Shown: in pieces, positions 29,686 to 38,138 of the stretch | How positions within the stretch are numbered: the first letter of the stretch is position 1 | How the letters are laid out: each line of letters begins with the position of its first letter | Program-made: the position numbers and the translations under genes | Origin: Pseudomonas hydrolytica | Lineage (GTDB): Bacteria > Pseudomonadota > Gammaproteobacteria > Pseudomonadales > Pseudomonadaceae | Length of the DNA stretch: 64,000 nt | Direction: 5' to 3' | Assembly (NCBI RefSeq): GCF_021495345.1 | Contig: NZ_CP099397.1 | Location: forward strand, 930,001 to 994,000 | The notes under the pieces: model-generated | Told to the model about the DNA's origin: nothing | Seen by the model: the letters and a program-made list of their open reading frames with translations, nothing else | The model's database searches: none

Positions 29686-30696
29686 TTACTTCTGATGGCG
29701 AATACGTGGATTGGCCAGGCCATAGAGGATGTCCACGGTGAAGTTGACCAGGATCACCAGGCAGGCGATCAGCAGGATGCCGTTCTGCACCACCGGGTAG
29801 TCGCGCGCGCCGATCGATTCGATCAGCCATTTGCCGATGCCGGGCCAGGAGAAGATGGTCTCGGTCAGCACCGCACCGGCCAGCAGGCTGCCGATCTGCA
29901 GGCCGAACACCGTCAGCACCGGGATCAGGGCGTTGCGCAGGCCGTGCACGAAGACCACCCGCGCCTGCGACAGGCCCTTGGCCCGTGCGGTGCGGATGTA
30001 GTCCTCGCGCAGCACCTCGAGCATGGCCGAGCGGGTCATGCGTGCGATCACCGCCAGCGGGATGGTGCCGAGCACGATGGCCGGCAGGATCAGGTGGCGC
30101 AGGGCATTGCCGAAGGCGCCAGGCTCGTCGCTGAGCAGGGTGTCGATCAGCATGAAGCCGGTGACCGGCGGGATGTCGTAGAGCAGGTCGATGCGCCCGG
30201 AGACCGGCGTCCAGCCCAGGCCCACCGAGAAGAACATGATCAGTAGCAGACCCCACCAGAAGATCGGCATCGAATAGCCGGTGAGCGAGATGCCCATCAC
30301 CCCGTGGTCGAACAGCGAGCCGCGCTTGAGCGCCGCGACCACGCCGGCGATCACCCCCAGGGTGCCGGCGAACAACAAGGCCGCCAGGGCCAGTTCGACG
30401 GTGGCGGGAAACAGGGTGAGGAACTCGCGCCACACGCTCTCGCGCGAGCGCAGCGACTCACCCAGGTTGCCGCTGGCAAGCTGGCCGATGTAGTCGAAAT
30501 ACTGCTGGTACAGCGGCTTGTTCAGGCCCAGGCGCTCCATGGCCTGGGCGTGCATCTCCGGGTCGACACGGCGTTCGCCCATCATCACTTCCACCGGGTC
30601 ACCGGGGATCAGGCGAATCAGCGCGAAGGTCAGCAGGGTGACGCCGAAGAAGGTGGGGATCAGCAAGCCCAGGCGGCGTGCAATGAAGCTCAGCAT
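29686..30696 (-). CDS. dppB: dipeptide ABC transporter permease DppB
   Basis: 336 residues with six transmembrane helices. The N-terminus [20 protein letters not shown] and the segment RLIPGDPVEVMMGERR are typical of DppB/OppB. The EAA loop reads RTARAKGLSQARVVFVHGLRNALIPVL as two adjoining pieces. It pairs with DppC in the inner membrane. It is the first transporter-body gene after dppA, from which it is separated by 175 bases with a strong hairpin; that spacing fits lower expression of the channel than of the binding protein. Confidence 0.95.
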   Translation of the reverse strand: MLSFIARRLGLLIPTFFGVTLLTFALIRLIPGDPVEVMMGERRVDPEMHAQAMERLGLNKPLYQQYFDYIGQLASGNLGESLRSRESVWREFLTLFPATVELALAALLFAGTLGVIAGVVAALKRGSLFDHGVMGISLTGYSMPIFWWGLLLIMFFSVGLGWTPVSGRIDLLYDIPPVTGFMLIDTLLSDEPGAFGNALRHLILPAIVLGTIPLAVIARMTRSAMLEVLREDYIRTARAKGLSQARVVFVHGLRNALIPVLTVFGLQIGSLLAGAVLTETIFSWPGIGKWLIESIGARDYPVVQNGILLIACLVILVNFTVDILYGLANPRIRHQK

Positions 30697-30791
30697 GGCG
30701 GTGGGTAACTCCTAGTCAGAACGGTATCGAGCCGCCTGGAATTCCGGCGATCGCTTCGCGCAGGTAGCAGGTTAGCCGTTCGATCACGACG

Positions 30792-30815
30792 CGGCCCGAA
30801 GGTTTGTTCGGGCCG
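30792..30815 (-). terminator. hairpin/attenuator between dppA and dppB
   Basis: The arms CGGCCCGAA (30792-30800) and TTCGGGCCG (30807-30815) form a perfect 9-bp stem with a 6-base loop, extendable by ACGA/TCGT past a 2-base bulge. There is no T run, so it may cause partial termination or protect the dppA mRNA 3-prime end. The rest of the 175-base gap shows nothing else. Confidence 0.6.
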
Positions 30816-30871
30816 TCGTGCGTGGCTGTCTCACGATGGCGGTCGCGCAACGGCGGTCGCGCAGCGGGCTA

Positions 30872-32467
30872 TCAGTTGTTGCTGACACCGCTGAAGCTGT
30901 TGCGCCCGAAGGGACTGATCTCGAAGCCTTTGACGCTGCTGCGCATCGGTTGGTAGACCGTGGAGTGAGCGATCGGCGTGATCGGCACTTCGCGCTTGAG
31001 AACCGCCTGTGCCTGACGGTACAGCTCGCTGCGTTGCTCCTGTTCGGTCACGCGCTTGGCGGCGACCACCAGCTTGTCGTATTCGGCGTCGCACCACTTG
31101 GAGAAGTTGTTGCCGTCTACCGAGGCGCAGCCGTACAGGGTGCCGAGCCAGTTGTCCGGGTCGCCGTTGTCGCCGGTCCAGCCGATCAGCATTGCGTCGT
31201 GTTCACCGGCATGGGCGCGCTTGATGTACTCGCCCCATTCGTAGCTGACGATGCGCGCTTTGATGCCGATCTTGGCCCAGTCGTTCTGCAGCATCTCGGC
31301 CATCAGCCGCGCATTGGGGTTGTAGGGGCGCTGCACGGGCATGGCCCACAGGGTGATCTCGGTGCCTTCCTTGACGCCGGCGGCCTTGAGCAGCTCCTTG
31401 GCTTTCTCCGGATCGTAGGCGGCATCCTTGATCGACTCGTCATAGGACCACTGGGTCGGTGGCATGCCGTTCACCGCCAGCTGGCCGGCGCCCTGGTACA
31501 CGGCGTCGATGATGGCTGTCTTGTTCACGGCCATGTCCAGCGCCTGACGGACTTCGCGCTTGTCGAAGGGCGCGCGGGTGACGTTGTAGGCGATGTAGCC
31601 GAGGTTGTAGCCCGGCTCGGTCGGTACGTTGAGGTTCTTGTCGGCCTGCAGGCTCTGCAGATCGGCAGGGCGCGGGTTGAGGGTGACGTGGCATTCGCCG
31701 GCGCGCAGCTTCTGGGCGCGCACCGAGGCGTCGGTGTTGATGGAGAAGATCAGGTTGTCGATCTTCACCTGCTCGGGCGCCCAGTACTGGGTGTTGCCCT
31801 TGAAGCGGATCACCGCGTCCTTCTGGTAGCGGCTGAACACGAAGGGGCCGGTGCCGACGGGCTTCTGGTTGATCTCCGCGGCCTTGCCGGCCTTGAGCAG
31901 CTGGTCGGCGTATTCGGCCGAGTGGATCGCGGCAAAGTTCATCGCCAAGTTCTGCACGAAGGCGGCGTCGACGGCGTTGAGGGTGAAGACCACGGTCATG
32001 TCGTCGGTCTTCTCGACCTTGGCGATGTTCTTGTCCAAACCCATGTCGGTGAAGTAGGGAAATTCACTGGGGTAGGCCTGGCGGAACGGGTGGTTGCGAT
32101 CAAGCATGCGCTGATAGGTGAAGAGCACATCGTCGGCGTTGAAGTCGCGAGTCGGCTTGAAGTAATCGGTGGTGTGGAACTTGACCCCTTCGCGCAGATG
32201 GAAGGTGTAGGTCAGACCATCTTCGCTGACGTCCCAGGAGGTGGCGAGGGCCGGTTGGGCCTTGGTGCCGCCGCGTTCGAATTCGGCGAGGCGGTTGAAG
32301 ATGGTTTCCGAGGCCGCGTCGAAATCGGTGCCGGTGGTGTACTGGCCGGGGTCGAAACCACCCGGGCTGCCTTCGGAGCAATACACCAGATTGCTGGCGT
32401 GGGCGAACGAAGCACTGGTGAGCAGGCCTGCGGTAAGCAGGGCCTTGCACAGGGGAGACATACGCAT
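30872..32467 (-). CDS. dppA: dipeptide-binding periplasmic protein DppA (copy beside dppB)
   Basis: 531 residues, SBP_bac_5 family. A signal peptide (to about AHA, residue 24) precedes SNLVYCSEGSPGGFDPGQY, the family's mature start. Internal landmarks include RADLQSL-type sites, PYNPNARLMAEML and the DppA ending QPMRSSVKGFEISPFG. It captures dipeptides in the periplasm and delivers them to DppBC. It lies directly downstream of psdR and upstream of dppB; in PAO1 the corresponding position is that of dppA4 as I recall, but here there is no adjacent porin (opdP/opdD) gene. A putative PsdR operator is at 32562-32606. Confidence 0.94.
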   Translation of the reverse strand: MRMSPLCKALLTAGLLTSASFAHASNLVYCSEGSPGGFDPGQYTTGTDFDAASETIFNRLAEFERGGTKAQPALATSWDVSEDGLTYTFHLREGVKFHTTDYFKPTRDFNADDVLFTYQRMLDRNHPFRQAYPSEFPYFTDMGLDKNIAKVEKTDDMTVVFTLNAVDAAFVQNLAMNFAAIHSAEYADQLLKAGKAAEINQKPVGTGPFVFSRYQKDAVIRFKGNTQYWAPEQVKIDNLIFSINTDASVRAQKLRAGECHVTLNPRPADLQSLQADKNLNVPTEPGYNLGYIAYNVTRAPFDKREVRQALDMAVNKTAIIDAVYQGAGQLAVNGMPPTQWSYDESIKDAAYDPEKAKELLKAAGVKEGTEITLWAMPVQRPYNPNARLMAEMLQNDWAKIGIKARIVSYEWGEYIKRAHAGEHDAMLIGWTGDNGDPDNWLGTLYGCASVDGNNFSKWCDAEYDKLVVAAKRVTEQEQRSELYRQAQAVLKREVPITPIAHSTVYQPMRSSVKGFEISPFGRNSFSGVSNN

Positions 32468-32561
32468 GCGAACCTCTTTTTTCTTTTTTTGTTCGCGCCT
32501 GGGTGCAGCGCGAGCTCGGTATGCGGTGAAGGCGGGTAGCCCAACCGGGTCGAACTCGAAA

Positions 32562-32606
32562 TTAAGTCATGCTGAAATAGGGGTCAACAAAAATTAAGCA
32601 GCACTA
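32562..32606 (-). promoter_or_regulatory. putative PsdR operator / dppA promoter region
   Basis: A block TTAAGTCA-N-GCTGAAA...CAAAAATTAAGCAGCACTAA matches, with few changes, the block at 33285-33332 upstream of psdR. Read towards dppA it contains TTGACC (32582-32587) as a -35, with a 17-base spacer to TAATTT. The inverted repeat at its left end is degraded compared with the psdR-mdpA copy. Confidence 0.55.
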
Positions 32607-32641
32607 ACATTGCGCATGTTTGCCCTAAATCGGGGCAAAAA

Positions 32642-33208
32642 TCACTCGTTGACGGGGTGATCGTCGAAAAGCGCCATGGTGGTCATGGTCAGCACTTCGG
32701 CCGGGGTGTCGGCGCTGTTGGCCAGGCGATGCAGCTTGCCGGCATCGAAATGCACCGAGTCGCCGGGGCCGAGCGGGTAGTCGCGACCTTCGATGGTGTA
32801 GACGATCCGCCCGCTGAGCACGTAGGAAAACTCCACGCCTTCGTGGGCAATCAGCTCCGACTGGTAACCCACCGGAATGTTCATCTTCACCGCATTGATC
32901 GAGTTACCAGGAAAAGAGCTGGACAGGCGTTCGTAGGCCAGCAGCTGGCCGCCGACGGTGTAGCGCACCCGCTCGTTCACGTGCGAATCCGGCTGCGGTT
33001 GGGCGGGCTGGTCGAACAGCACGTTGAGCGGCACATCGAGCGCCTTGGCGATGCTGGCCAGCGAGGATAGCGAGACGCCGGTCAGGTTGCGCTCTGCCTG
33101 GGACAGGAAGCTGGCGGTCAGGCCGGCCTCGGCCGCCACCTGATTGAGAGTCTTGCCGGCGGCCCGCCGGTAGCGGCGCAAACGTTCGCCAATGCGATCT
33201 GCGGTCAT
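32642..33208 (-). CDS. psdR: PsdR: XRE-cupin repressor of dipeptide uptake and processing
   Basis: 188 residues. The N-terminal XRE helix-turn-helix (about residues 8-62, NQVAAEAGLTASFLSQAERN) is joined to a C-terminal cupin (about 105-178, with HEGVEFSYVLSGRIVYTIEG and LGPGDSVHFDAGKLHRLANS). The layout and the position between dppA and mdpA match PsdR (PA4499) of P. aeruginosa, which represses dpp and mdpA; psdR mutants arise in quorum-sensing evolution on casein. The cupin probably senses a dipeptide or amino acid. It is divergent from mdpA, with a perfect palindrome between them. Confidence 0.92.
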   Translation of the reverse strand: MTADRIGERLRRYRRAAGKTLNQVAAEAGLTASFLSQAERNLTGVSLSSLASIAKALDVPLNVLFDQPAQPQPDSHVNERVRYTVGGQLLAYERLSSSFPGNSINAVKMNIPVGYQSELIAHEGVEFSYVLSGRIVYTIEGRDYPLGPGDSVHFDAGKLHRLANSADTPAEVLTMTTMALFDDHPVNE

Positions 33209-33284
33209 GAAAGTGGCTCGCTATTCGGGTCAGCGGAGTATACCCATGAGCCGCCGCGACTCCAGCCCGATACCGGCGAGCTTT

Positions 33285-33337
33285 TTAAGTCAGGCTGAAA
33301 AAGGCTTTGACCAAAATTTAAGTAGAACTTAAATTTT
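33285..33337. promoter_or_regulatory. putative PsdR operator between psdR and mdpA
   Basis: A 25-base perfect palindrome: arm AAAATTTAAGT (33313-33323), centre AGA, arm ACTTAAATTTT (33327-33337). A further TTAAGT half-site is at 33285-33290. For mdpA, -35 TTGACC (33307-33312) and -10 TAAATT (33330-33335) with a 17-base spacer put the palindrome over the spacer and -10, suited to repression. A related block lies upstream of dppA (32562-32606). Confidence 0.65.
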
Positions 33338-33392
33338 TGCGACAAGTTGCCCGCCGACGATGTCCGTCTTGGGGCCAGACGAGGATGTGCAG

Positions 33393-34622
33393 ATGACACT
33401 GGGAGTCGGCGGCAGTACGCCGGAGCAGGCCTTGGCGCGCCTGCAGAACATGATGGCCGGCGCGGAGCCGATCAGCGAGGCGGAGTACCAGGCACGCATC
33501 GCCCGCGCTCAGGCGTTGATGCGCGACCAGGATATCGCCGCGCTGTTCCTTGCCGCCGGCAGCAACCTGCAGTACTTCACCGGCGTGCAGTGGAATGCCA
33601 GCGAGCGCATGGTCGGTGCGATTCTGCCGGCCAGCGGCGCACTGGAATATCTGGCGCCGGCCTTCGAGGAGGGCACGGTGCGCGACTTTCAGGTGGTGCC
33701 CGGCACGATCAATACCTGGCAGGAGCACGAAAGCCCCTATGTGCTGTTTCTGAACTGCCTGAAGCGCCTCGGGGTATTGCCCAATGATGGTGCGCCGCCG
33801 AAGGTAGGCCTTTGTTCTTCCTTGCCTTTTTTCATGTTCGAAGGCATCCGCCAGCTGACCGGCGGTTATCGCTTCGTCGACGCCGGGTGCGTCACCACGG
33901 CCTGCCGCCAATGCAAGTCGCCGGCGGAAATCGCGCTGATGCAGCGCGCCAAGGACATGACCCTGGAGGTGCACAAGGCTGCTGCGAGCATCCTCCATGA
34001 AGGCATCAGCACCACCGAGGTCGCCGAGTTCATCCGCCAGGCGCACCGCCGCGTCGGTGCGCCTGGCTCGACCTTCTGCATCGTCCTGTTCGGTGCTGCC
34101 AGCGCCTTTCCGCATGGGGTCAAGCATGCGCAGCGGCTCAAGGACGGCGACATGGTGCTGATCGACACCGGCTGCAAGGTGCACAGTTACCTGTCGGACA
34201 TCACCCGCAGCTACGTCTTCGGCACGCCCAGCGCGCGCCAGCGCGACTTCTGGAACAAGGAAAAAGCCGCGCAGCAGGCAGCGTTCGAGGCCGCCACCCT
34301 GGGGGCGCCCTGTTCGTCGGTGGACGCGGCGGCGCGGCGTAGCCTGGAGGCCGCAGGGCTTGGGCCTGGTTACGCCTTACCGGGCTTGCCGCACCGTACG
34401 GGGCACGGTATCGGCCTGGACATTCACGAGGGACCCTATCTGGTCGGCGGCGATGACACACCGCTGGCAGAGGGCATGTGCTTCAGCAACGAGCCGATGA
34501 TCTGCGTGCCGGGCGAGTTCGGCATCCGCCTGGAGGATCACTTCTACATGACCGCCGACGGCCCGCGCTGGTTTACCCAGCCCAGCCATTCGGTGGACGA
34601 CCCCTTCGGTCTGGACGTTTAA
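33393..34622 (+). CDS. mdpA: MdpA: M24-family metallo-dipeptidase (Xaa-Pro peptidase-like)
   Basis: 409 residues. Creatinase-like N-terminal domain, then the M24 pita-bread fold with its five metal ligands visible in order: LIDTGCKVHSYLSDITRSY (Asp, Asp), PHRTGHGIGLDIHE (His), CFSNEPMIC (Glu) and GIRLEDHF (Glu). MdpA (PA4498) cleaves imported dipeptides and is under PsdR control. The ATG at 33393 is chosen because GAGGA (33381-33385) lies 7 bases upstream; the earlier in-frame ATG at 33360 has no such site. No signal peptide, so it is cytoplasmic and acts after uptake by Dpp. Confidence 0.92.
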   Translation: MTLGVGGSTPEQALARLQNMMAGAEPISEAEYQARIARAQALMRDQDIAALFLAAGSNLQYFTGVQWNASERMVGAILPASGALEYLAPAFEEGTVRDFQVVPGTINTWQEHESPYVLFLNCLKRLGVLPNDGAPPKVGLCSSLPFFMFEGIRQLTGGYRFVDAGCVTTACRQCKSPAEIALMQRAKDMTLEVHKAAASILHEGISTTEVAEFIRQAHRRVGAPGSTFCIVLFGAASAFPHGVKHAQRLKDGDMVLIDTGCKVHSYLSDITRSYVFGTPSARQRDFWNKEKAAQQAAFEAATLGAPCSSVDAAARRSLEAAGLGPGYALPGLPHRTGHGIGLDIHEGPYLVGGDDTPLAEGMCFSNEPMICVPGEFGIRLEDHFYMTADGPRWFTQPSHSVDDPFGLDV

Positions 34623-34628
34623 CCGCGC

Positions 34629-34660
34629 GGAACCGGTGCCGGAGCGCCGTCACCGGTTCC
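34629..34660. terminator. bidirectional hairpin between mdpA and the second dppA
   Basis: The arms GGAACCGGTG (34629-34638) and CACCGGTTCC (34651-34660) form a perfect 10-bp stem in the 43-base gap between convergent genes. No T tract. Confidence 0.55.
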
Positions 34661-34665
34661 CGGCG

Positions 34666-36261
34666 TCAGGGTACTTTCACCTTGGCGAAATTGTTCGAGC
34701 CCAGCGGGCTGAGCACGAAGCCTTCGACGCCCTTGCGCAGCGCCGCGAACTGTTTGGGGTGGGCCAGGGCGATCCACGGCGCCTGTTCGTGAAAGATGCC
34801 CAGGGCCTGGCGATACAGCGCGGCGCGTTTATCCTGCTCGGGTTCGCGGCGCGCCTGGGCGATCAGCGTATCGAAGGCCTTGTCGCACCAGCCCGCCTGG
34901 TTCTCGCCGCTCTCGGCGGCGGCGCAGGACAGATTGGGGGTGAGGAAGTTGTCCGGGTCGCCGTTGTCGCCGGCCCAGCCCATGAACACCAGATCGTGCT
35001 CGCCGTTCTTGGCCCGCTTGATCAGCTCGCCCCACTCGAACACGCGAATGTCGCTGCGGATGCCGATGGCGGCGAGATCGGCCTGCAGCATCTGCGCGCC
35101 GATACCGGGGTTGGGGTTGGTCGGCCCGCCACCGGGGCGAGTCCAGATCGACAGGGCGAAGCCATCGGGGTGACCGGCCTCGGCCAGCAGCTGACGGGCC
35201 CGTTCGGGATCGTGCGGCCAGTCCTGCAGCGTTTCGTCATGGCCCCACAGGGGCGCCGGGTAGGGCGCCACGGCCGGCGTGGCATTGCCCTCGCCAAACT
35301 GCGCGCGAATGTAGGCGGCCTTGTCGAACGCCAGGTTGATCGCCTGGCGCACGCGCACGTCACCCAGCCGCGGATGGCGGGTGTTGATGCCGATGTAGGC
35401 GGTCAGCAGCGAATCCAGCTCCAGCACCTGCAGTTGCGGATCGGCCTTGAGCGCCGGGATGTCCACCGGCCGCGGGTAGAGGGCGATCTGGCAGTCGCCG
35501 GCCTTGAGCCGTTGCTGGCGCACGTTGGGCTCGGGGGTGATGGCCAGTATCAGGCGTTCGATTGCCGGTGCGCCGTCCCAGTAGTCCGGGTTGCCGCGAA
35601 AGCGCACCTGGGCGTCCTTGGCGTAGCGCTCGAAGACGAAGGGGCCGGTGCCGATGGGGGCGTTGTTCAGCCGCTCGGGCTTGCCGCTGGCGAGCAGATG
35701 CTCGGCGTATTCGGCCGAGTAGATCGAGGCGAAGCCCATGGCCAGGTTGGCCAGAAAAGGCGCCTCGGGATGCTTCAGAACGAAGCGCACGCGATGCTCG
35801 TCGAGCTTTTCGATGCGCTCGATCAGTTGCGCCAGACCCATGGACTCGGCGTAGGGGAAGCCGCGCAGTGACAGCTTGTGCCAGGGATGCGCCGGGTCGA
35901 GCTGGCGCTGGAAGCTCCACAGCACGTCGTCGGCGTTGAAGGTGCGGCTTGGCGTGAATTCCTTGTTGGCGTGGAATTTCACCCCCTCGCGCAGGGTGAA
36001 GGTGTAGTTCAGGCCGTCATCGCTGATTTCCCAGCTCTGCGCCAGCGCCGGAACGATGTCGGTGCTGCCGGGGGCGAAGGCCACCAGGCGTTCGAACAGG
36101 GTTTCCGCCGTGGCGTCGGCGGTGGTGGCAGCGGTGTACTGGACGATATCGAAACCTTCCGGGCTGGCTTCGCTGCACACCACCAGATTGGCCGCCTGGA
36201 CCTGAGCAGCAAACAGGGCGGCCAGCAGCACGCCACCGCGCTTGAGGGGCAGGGTAGACAT
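34666..36261 (-). CDS. dppA: dipeptide-binding protein DppA paralogue (second copy)
   Basis: 531 residues, SBP_bac_5 family. Signal peptide to about residue 23 (LFAAQVQA), then ANLVVCSEASPEGFDIVQY. It is the most divergent of the three binding proteins here (for example CEASPEGFDIVQYTAATTADA versus the GFDPGxYTTGTDFDA of the others, and the ending RKGVEGFVLSPLG). It probably widens the range of peptides fed into the single DppBCDF channel; in PAO1 several DppA proteins share one permease. The start at 36261 gives a normal signal peptide; the frame to 36540 runs through the preceding hairpin and gene. Corresponds in position to PA4497 as recalled. Confidence 0.9.
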   Translation of the reverse strand: MSTLPLKRGGVLLAALFAAQVQAANLVVCSEASPEGFDIVQYTAATTADATAETLFERLVAFAPGSTDIVPALAQSWEISDDGLNYTFTLREGVKFHANKEFTPSRTFNADDVLWSFQRQLDPAHPWHKLSLRGFPYAESMGLAQLIERIEKLDEHRVRFVLKHPEAPFLANLAMGFASIYSAEYAEHLLASGKPERLNNAPIGTGPFVFERYAKDAQVRFRGNPDYWDGAPAIERLILAITPEPNVRQQRLKAGDCQIALYPRPVDIPALKADPQLQVLELDSLLTAYIGINTRHPRLGDVRVRQAINLAFDKAAYIRAQFGEGNATPAVAPYPAPLWGHDETLQDWPHDPERARQLLAEAGHPDGFALSIWTRPGGGPTNPNPGIGAQMLQADLAAIGIRSDIRVFEWGELIKRAKNGEHDLVFMGWAGDNGDPDNFLTPNLSCAAAESGENQAGWCDKAFDTLIAQARREPEQDKRAALYRQALGIFHEQAPWIALAHPKQFAALRKGVEGFVLSPLGSNNFAKVKVP

Positions 36262-36284
36262 TTGAACTCCCGATCCAGATAGAA

Positions 36285-36308
36285 ACGGCGCACCCCAAGG
36301 TGCGCCGT
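36285..36308 (-). terminator. strong hairpin between two dppA paralogues
   Basis: The arms ACGGCGCACC (36285-36294) and GGTGCGCCGT (36299-36308) form a perfect 10-bp stem with a 4-base loop, followed on the minus strand by TTTC. It sits 6 bases past the stop of the upstream paralogue and probably gives partial termination or mRNA-end protection. Confidence 0.65.
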
Positions 36309-36314
36309 CTGCCG

Positions 36315-37913
36315 TCAGTTGCCGATGCTCACACCATAGAAGGAGTTGAGGCCGAACGGGCTGATGCGGAAGTCCTGCACCTCCTTGCGCATCGGCTGGT
36401 ACACGGTGGAGTGGGCGATGGGCGTGTTCTGCACATCGGCCTTGAGCAGGTGCTGAGCCTGCTTGTAGAGCACGGTACGTTCTTCCTGGTCGTTGATCGC
36501 CTTGGCCTTCTTGATCAGCGCGTCGAACTCCTTGTTGCACAGGCGGCTGTAGTTGTTGCCGCCAATGGCGTCGCAGCCGTACAGCACGGCCAGCCAGTTG
36601 TCGGGGTCACCGTTGTCGCCGGTCCAACCGATCAGCAGGGTGTCGTGCTCGCCGGCCTTGGCGCGCTTGTTGTACTCGCCCCACTCGTAGCTGACGATGC
36701 GCGCCTTGATACCGACCTTGGCCCAGTCGGCCTGCAGCATCTCGGCCATCAGCTTGGCGTTGGGGTTGTATGGGCGCTGCACGGGCATGGCCCACAGGGT
36801 GATTTCGGTGCCTTCCTTCACGCCGGCAGCCTTGAGCAGTTCCTTGGCCTTTTCCGGGTTGTAGGGGGTGTCCTTGATGGTGTCGTCATAGGACCACTGG
36901 GTCGGCGGCATGCCGTTGACCGCCACCTGGCCGGCGCCCTGGTAGACGGCGTTGATGATCGCCGGCTTGTTGATCGCCATGTCCAGCGCCTGGCGTACTT
37001 CGAGCTTGTCCAGTGGCTTGTGCTCGGTGTTGTAGGCCAGGTAGCCGACGTTGAAGCCAGCCTGCTCGGGCATTTGCAGCTTGGGGTCCTTCTTCAGGTT
37101 TTCCAGGTCGGCCGGGCGCGGGAATACGCTGACATGGCACTCGCCGGCGCGCAGCTTCTGCATGCGCACCGACGGGTCGGTGTTGATGGCGAAGATCAGG
37201 TTGTCGACCTTTACGTCGTCCGGCTTCCAGTAGTCCTGGTTGCCCTTGTAACGGATCTGCGCGTCCTTCTGGTAACGGCTGAACACGAAGGGGCCGGTGC
37301 CGATGGGCTTCTGGTTGATGTCCGCAGCCTTGCCGGCCTTGAGCAACTGGTCGGCGTACTCGGCGGAGTGGATCGAGGCGAAGCTCATGGCCATGTTCTG
37401 GATGAACGCGGCATCGACGGTGTTGAGGGTGAAACGCACCGTGTGCTCGTCGAGTTTCTCGATCTTGGCGATGTTGTTGTCCATGCCCATGTCGGTGAAG
37501 TACGGGAACTCGGTGGGGTACGCCTTGCGGAACGGGTCGTCCTTGTTGAGCATGCGGTTGAAGGTGAACAGCACGTCGTCGGCGTTGAATTCGCGGCTGG
37601 GCTTGAAGTACTCGGTGGTGTGGAACTTCACCCCGGGGCGCAGCTTGAAGGTGTAGGTCAGGCCGTCGTCGGAGACCTCCCAGCTCTCGGCGAGGCCAGG
37701 CTCGACCTGGGTGCCGCCGCGCTCGAACTGAGTCAGGCGGTTGAAGACGGTTTCCGCTGCCGCGTCGAAATCGGTACCGGTGGTGTACAGGCCGGGGTCG
37801 AAACCGGCGGGGCTGCCCTCGGAGCAGAACACCAGATTGGCGGCGCTGGCGAGGGGGGCGCTGGCGATCAGCCCAGCGGTAAGCAAAGCCTGGATAACGG
37901 CGTTCTTGCGCAT
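36315..37913 (-). CDS. dppA: dipeptide-binding protein DppA paralogue (third copy)
   Basis: 532 residues, SBP_bac_5 family. Signal peptide MRKNAVIQALLTAGLIAS...ASA, then ANLVFCSEGSPAGFDPGLY. It is very similar to the copy at 30872-32467 over its whole length (shared PVQRPYNPNAKLMAEMLQ, DEHTVRFTLNTVDAAF and QPMRKEVQDFRISPFG). The start at 37913 is chosen for the signal peptide; the frame to 38003 adds a His/Asn-rich leader. It corresponds in position to PA4496 (dppA1). Probably transcribed with the following copy through the hairpin at 36285. Confidence 0.92.
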   Translation of the reverse strand: MRKNAVIQALLTAGLIASAPLASAANLVFCSEGSPAGFDPGLYTTGTDFDAAAETVFNRLTQFERGGTQVEPGLAESWEVSDDGLTYTFKLRPGVKFHTTEYFKPSREFNADDVLFTFNRMLNKDDPFRKAYPTEFPYFTDMGMDNNIAKIEKLDEHTVRFTLNTVDAAFIQNMAMSFASIHSAEYADQLLKAGKAADINQKPIGTGPFVFSRYQKDAQIRYKGNQDYWKPDDVKVDNLIFAINTDPSVRMQKLRAGECHVSVFPRPADLENLKKDPKLQMPEQAGFNVGYLAYNTEHKPLDKLEVRQALDMAINKPAIINAVYQGAGQVAVNGMPPTQWSYDDTIKDTPYNPEKAKELLKAAGVKEGTEITLWAMPVQRPYNPNAKLMAEMLQADWAKVGIKARIVSYEWGEYNKRAKAGEHDTLLIGWTGDNGDPDNWLAVLYGCDAIGGNNYSRLCNKEFDALIKKAKAINDQEERTVLYKQAQHLLKADVQNTPIAHSTVYQPMRKEVQDFRISPFGLNSFYGVSIGN

Positions 37914-38090
37914 CTTGACCTCATCGTTGTTGTGGTTGTGATCCTTGAGGAGCCTCTTGTGGAGGCCACCACCGAAGCTATGCAGCCCCTGTGCCCGAGG
38001 CAAGCGAGATGTCGCGCCGGAAATGGTTAGCGCTACAGCGTTGTAACTTGCTGTCGCATTTATGAAAAAATCGCAGGAAAAAGATGGCGA

Positions 38091-38118
38091 AACGCCGTTA
38101 TCTGGCGATAACGGCGTT
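38091..38118 (-). terminator. rho-independent terminator of the SIMPL gene
   Basis: The arms AACGCCGTTATC (38091-38102) and GATAACGGCGTT (38107-38118) form a perfect 12-bp stem with a 4-base loop 21 bases after the stop. Short T runs follow on the minus strand. Confidence 0.7.
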
Positions 38119-38138
38119 GCGTTGTTGCGGGGCGTGGT

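Noticed and set aside
27664..30246. 860-residue open frame on the plus strand
   Set aside because: Shadow of dppD, dppC and dppB, which have full motif sets.
33360..33392. Upstream ATG for mdpA
   Set aside because: No ribosome site, while GAGGA is correctly placed before the ATG at 33393.
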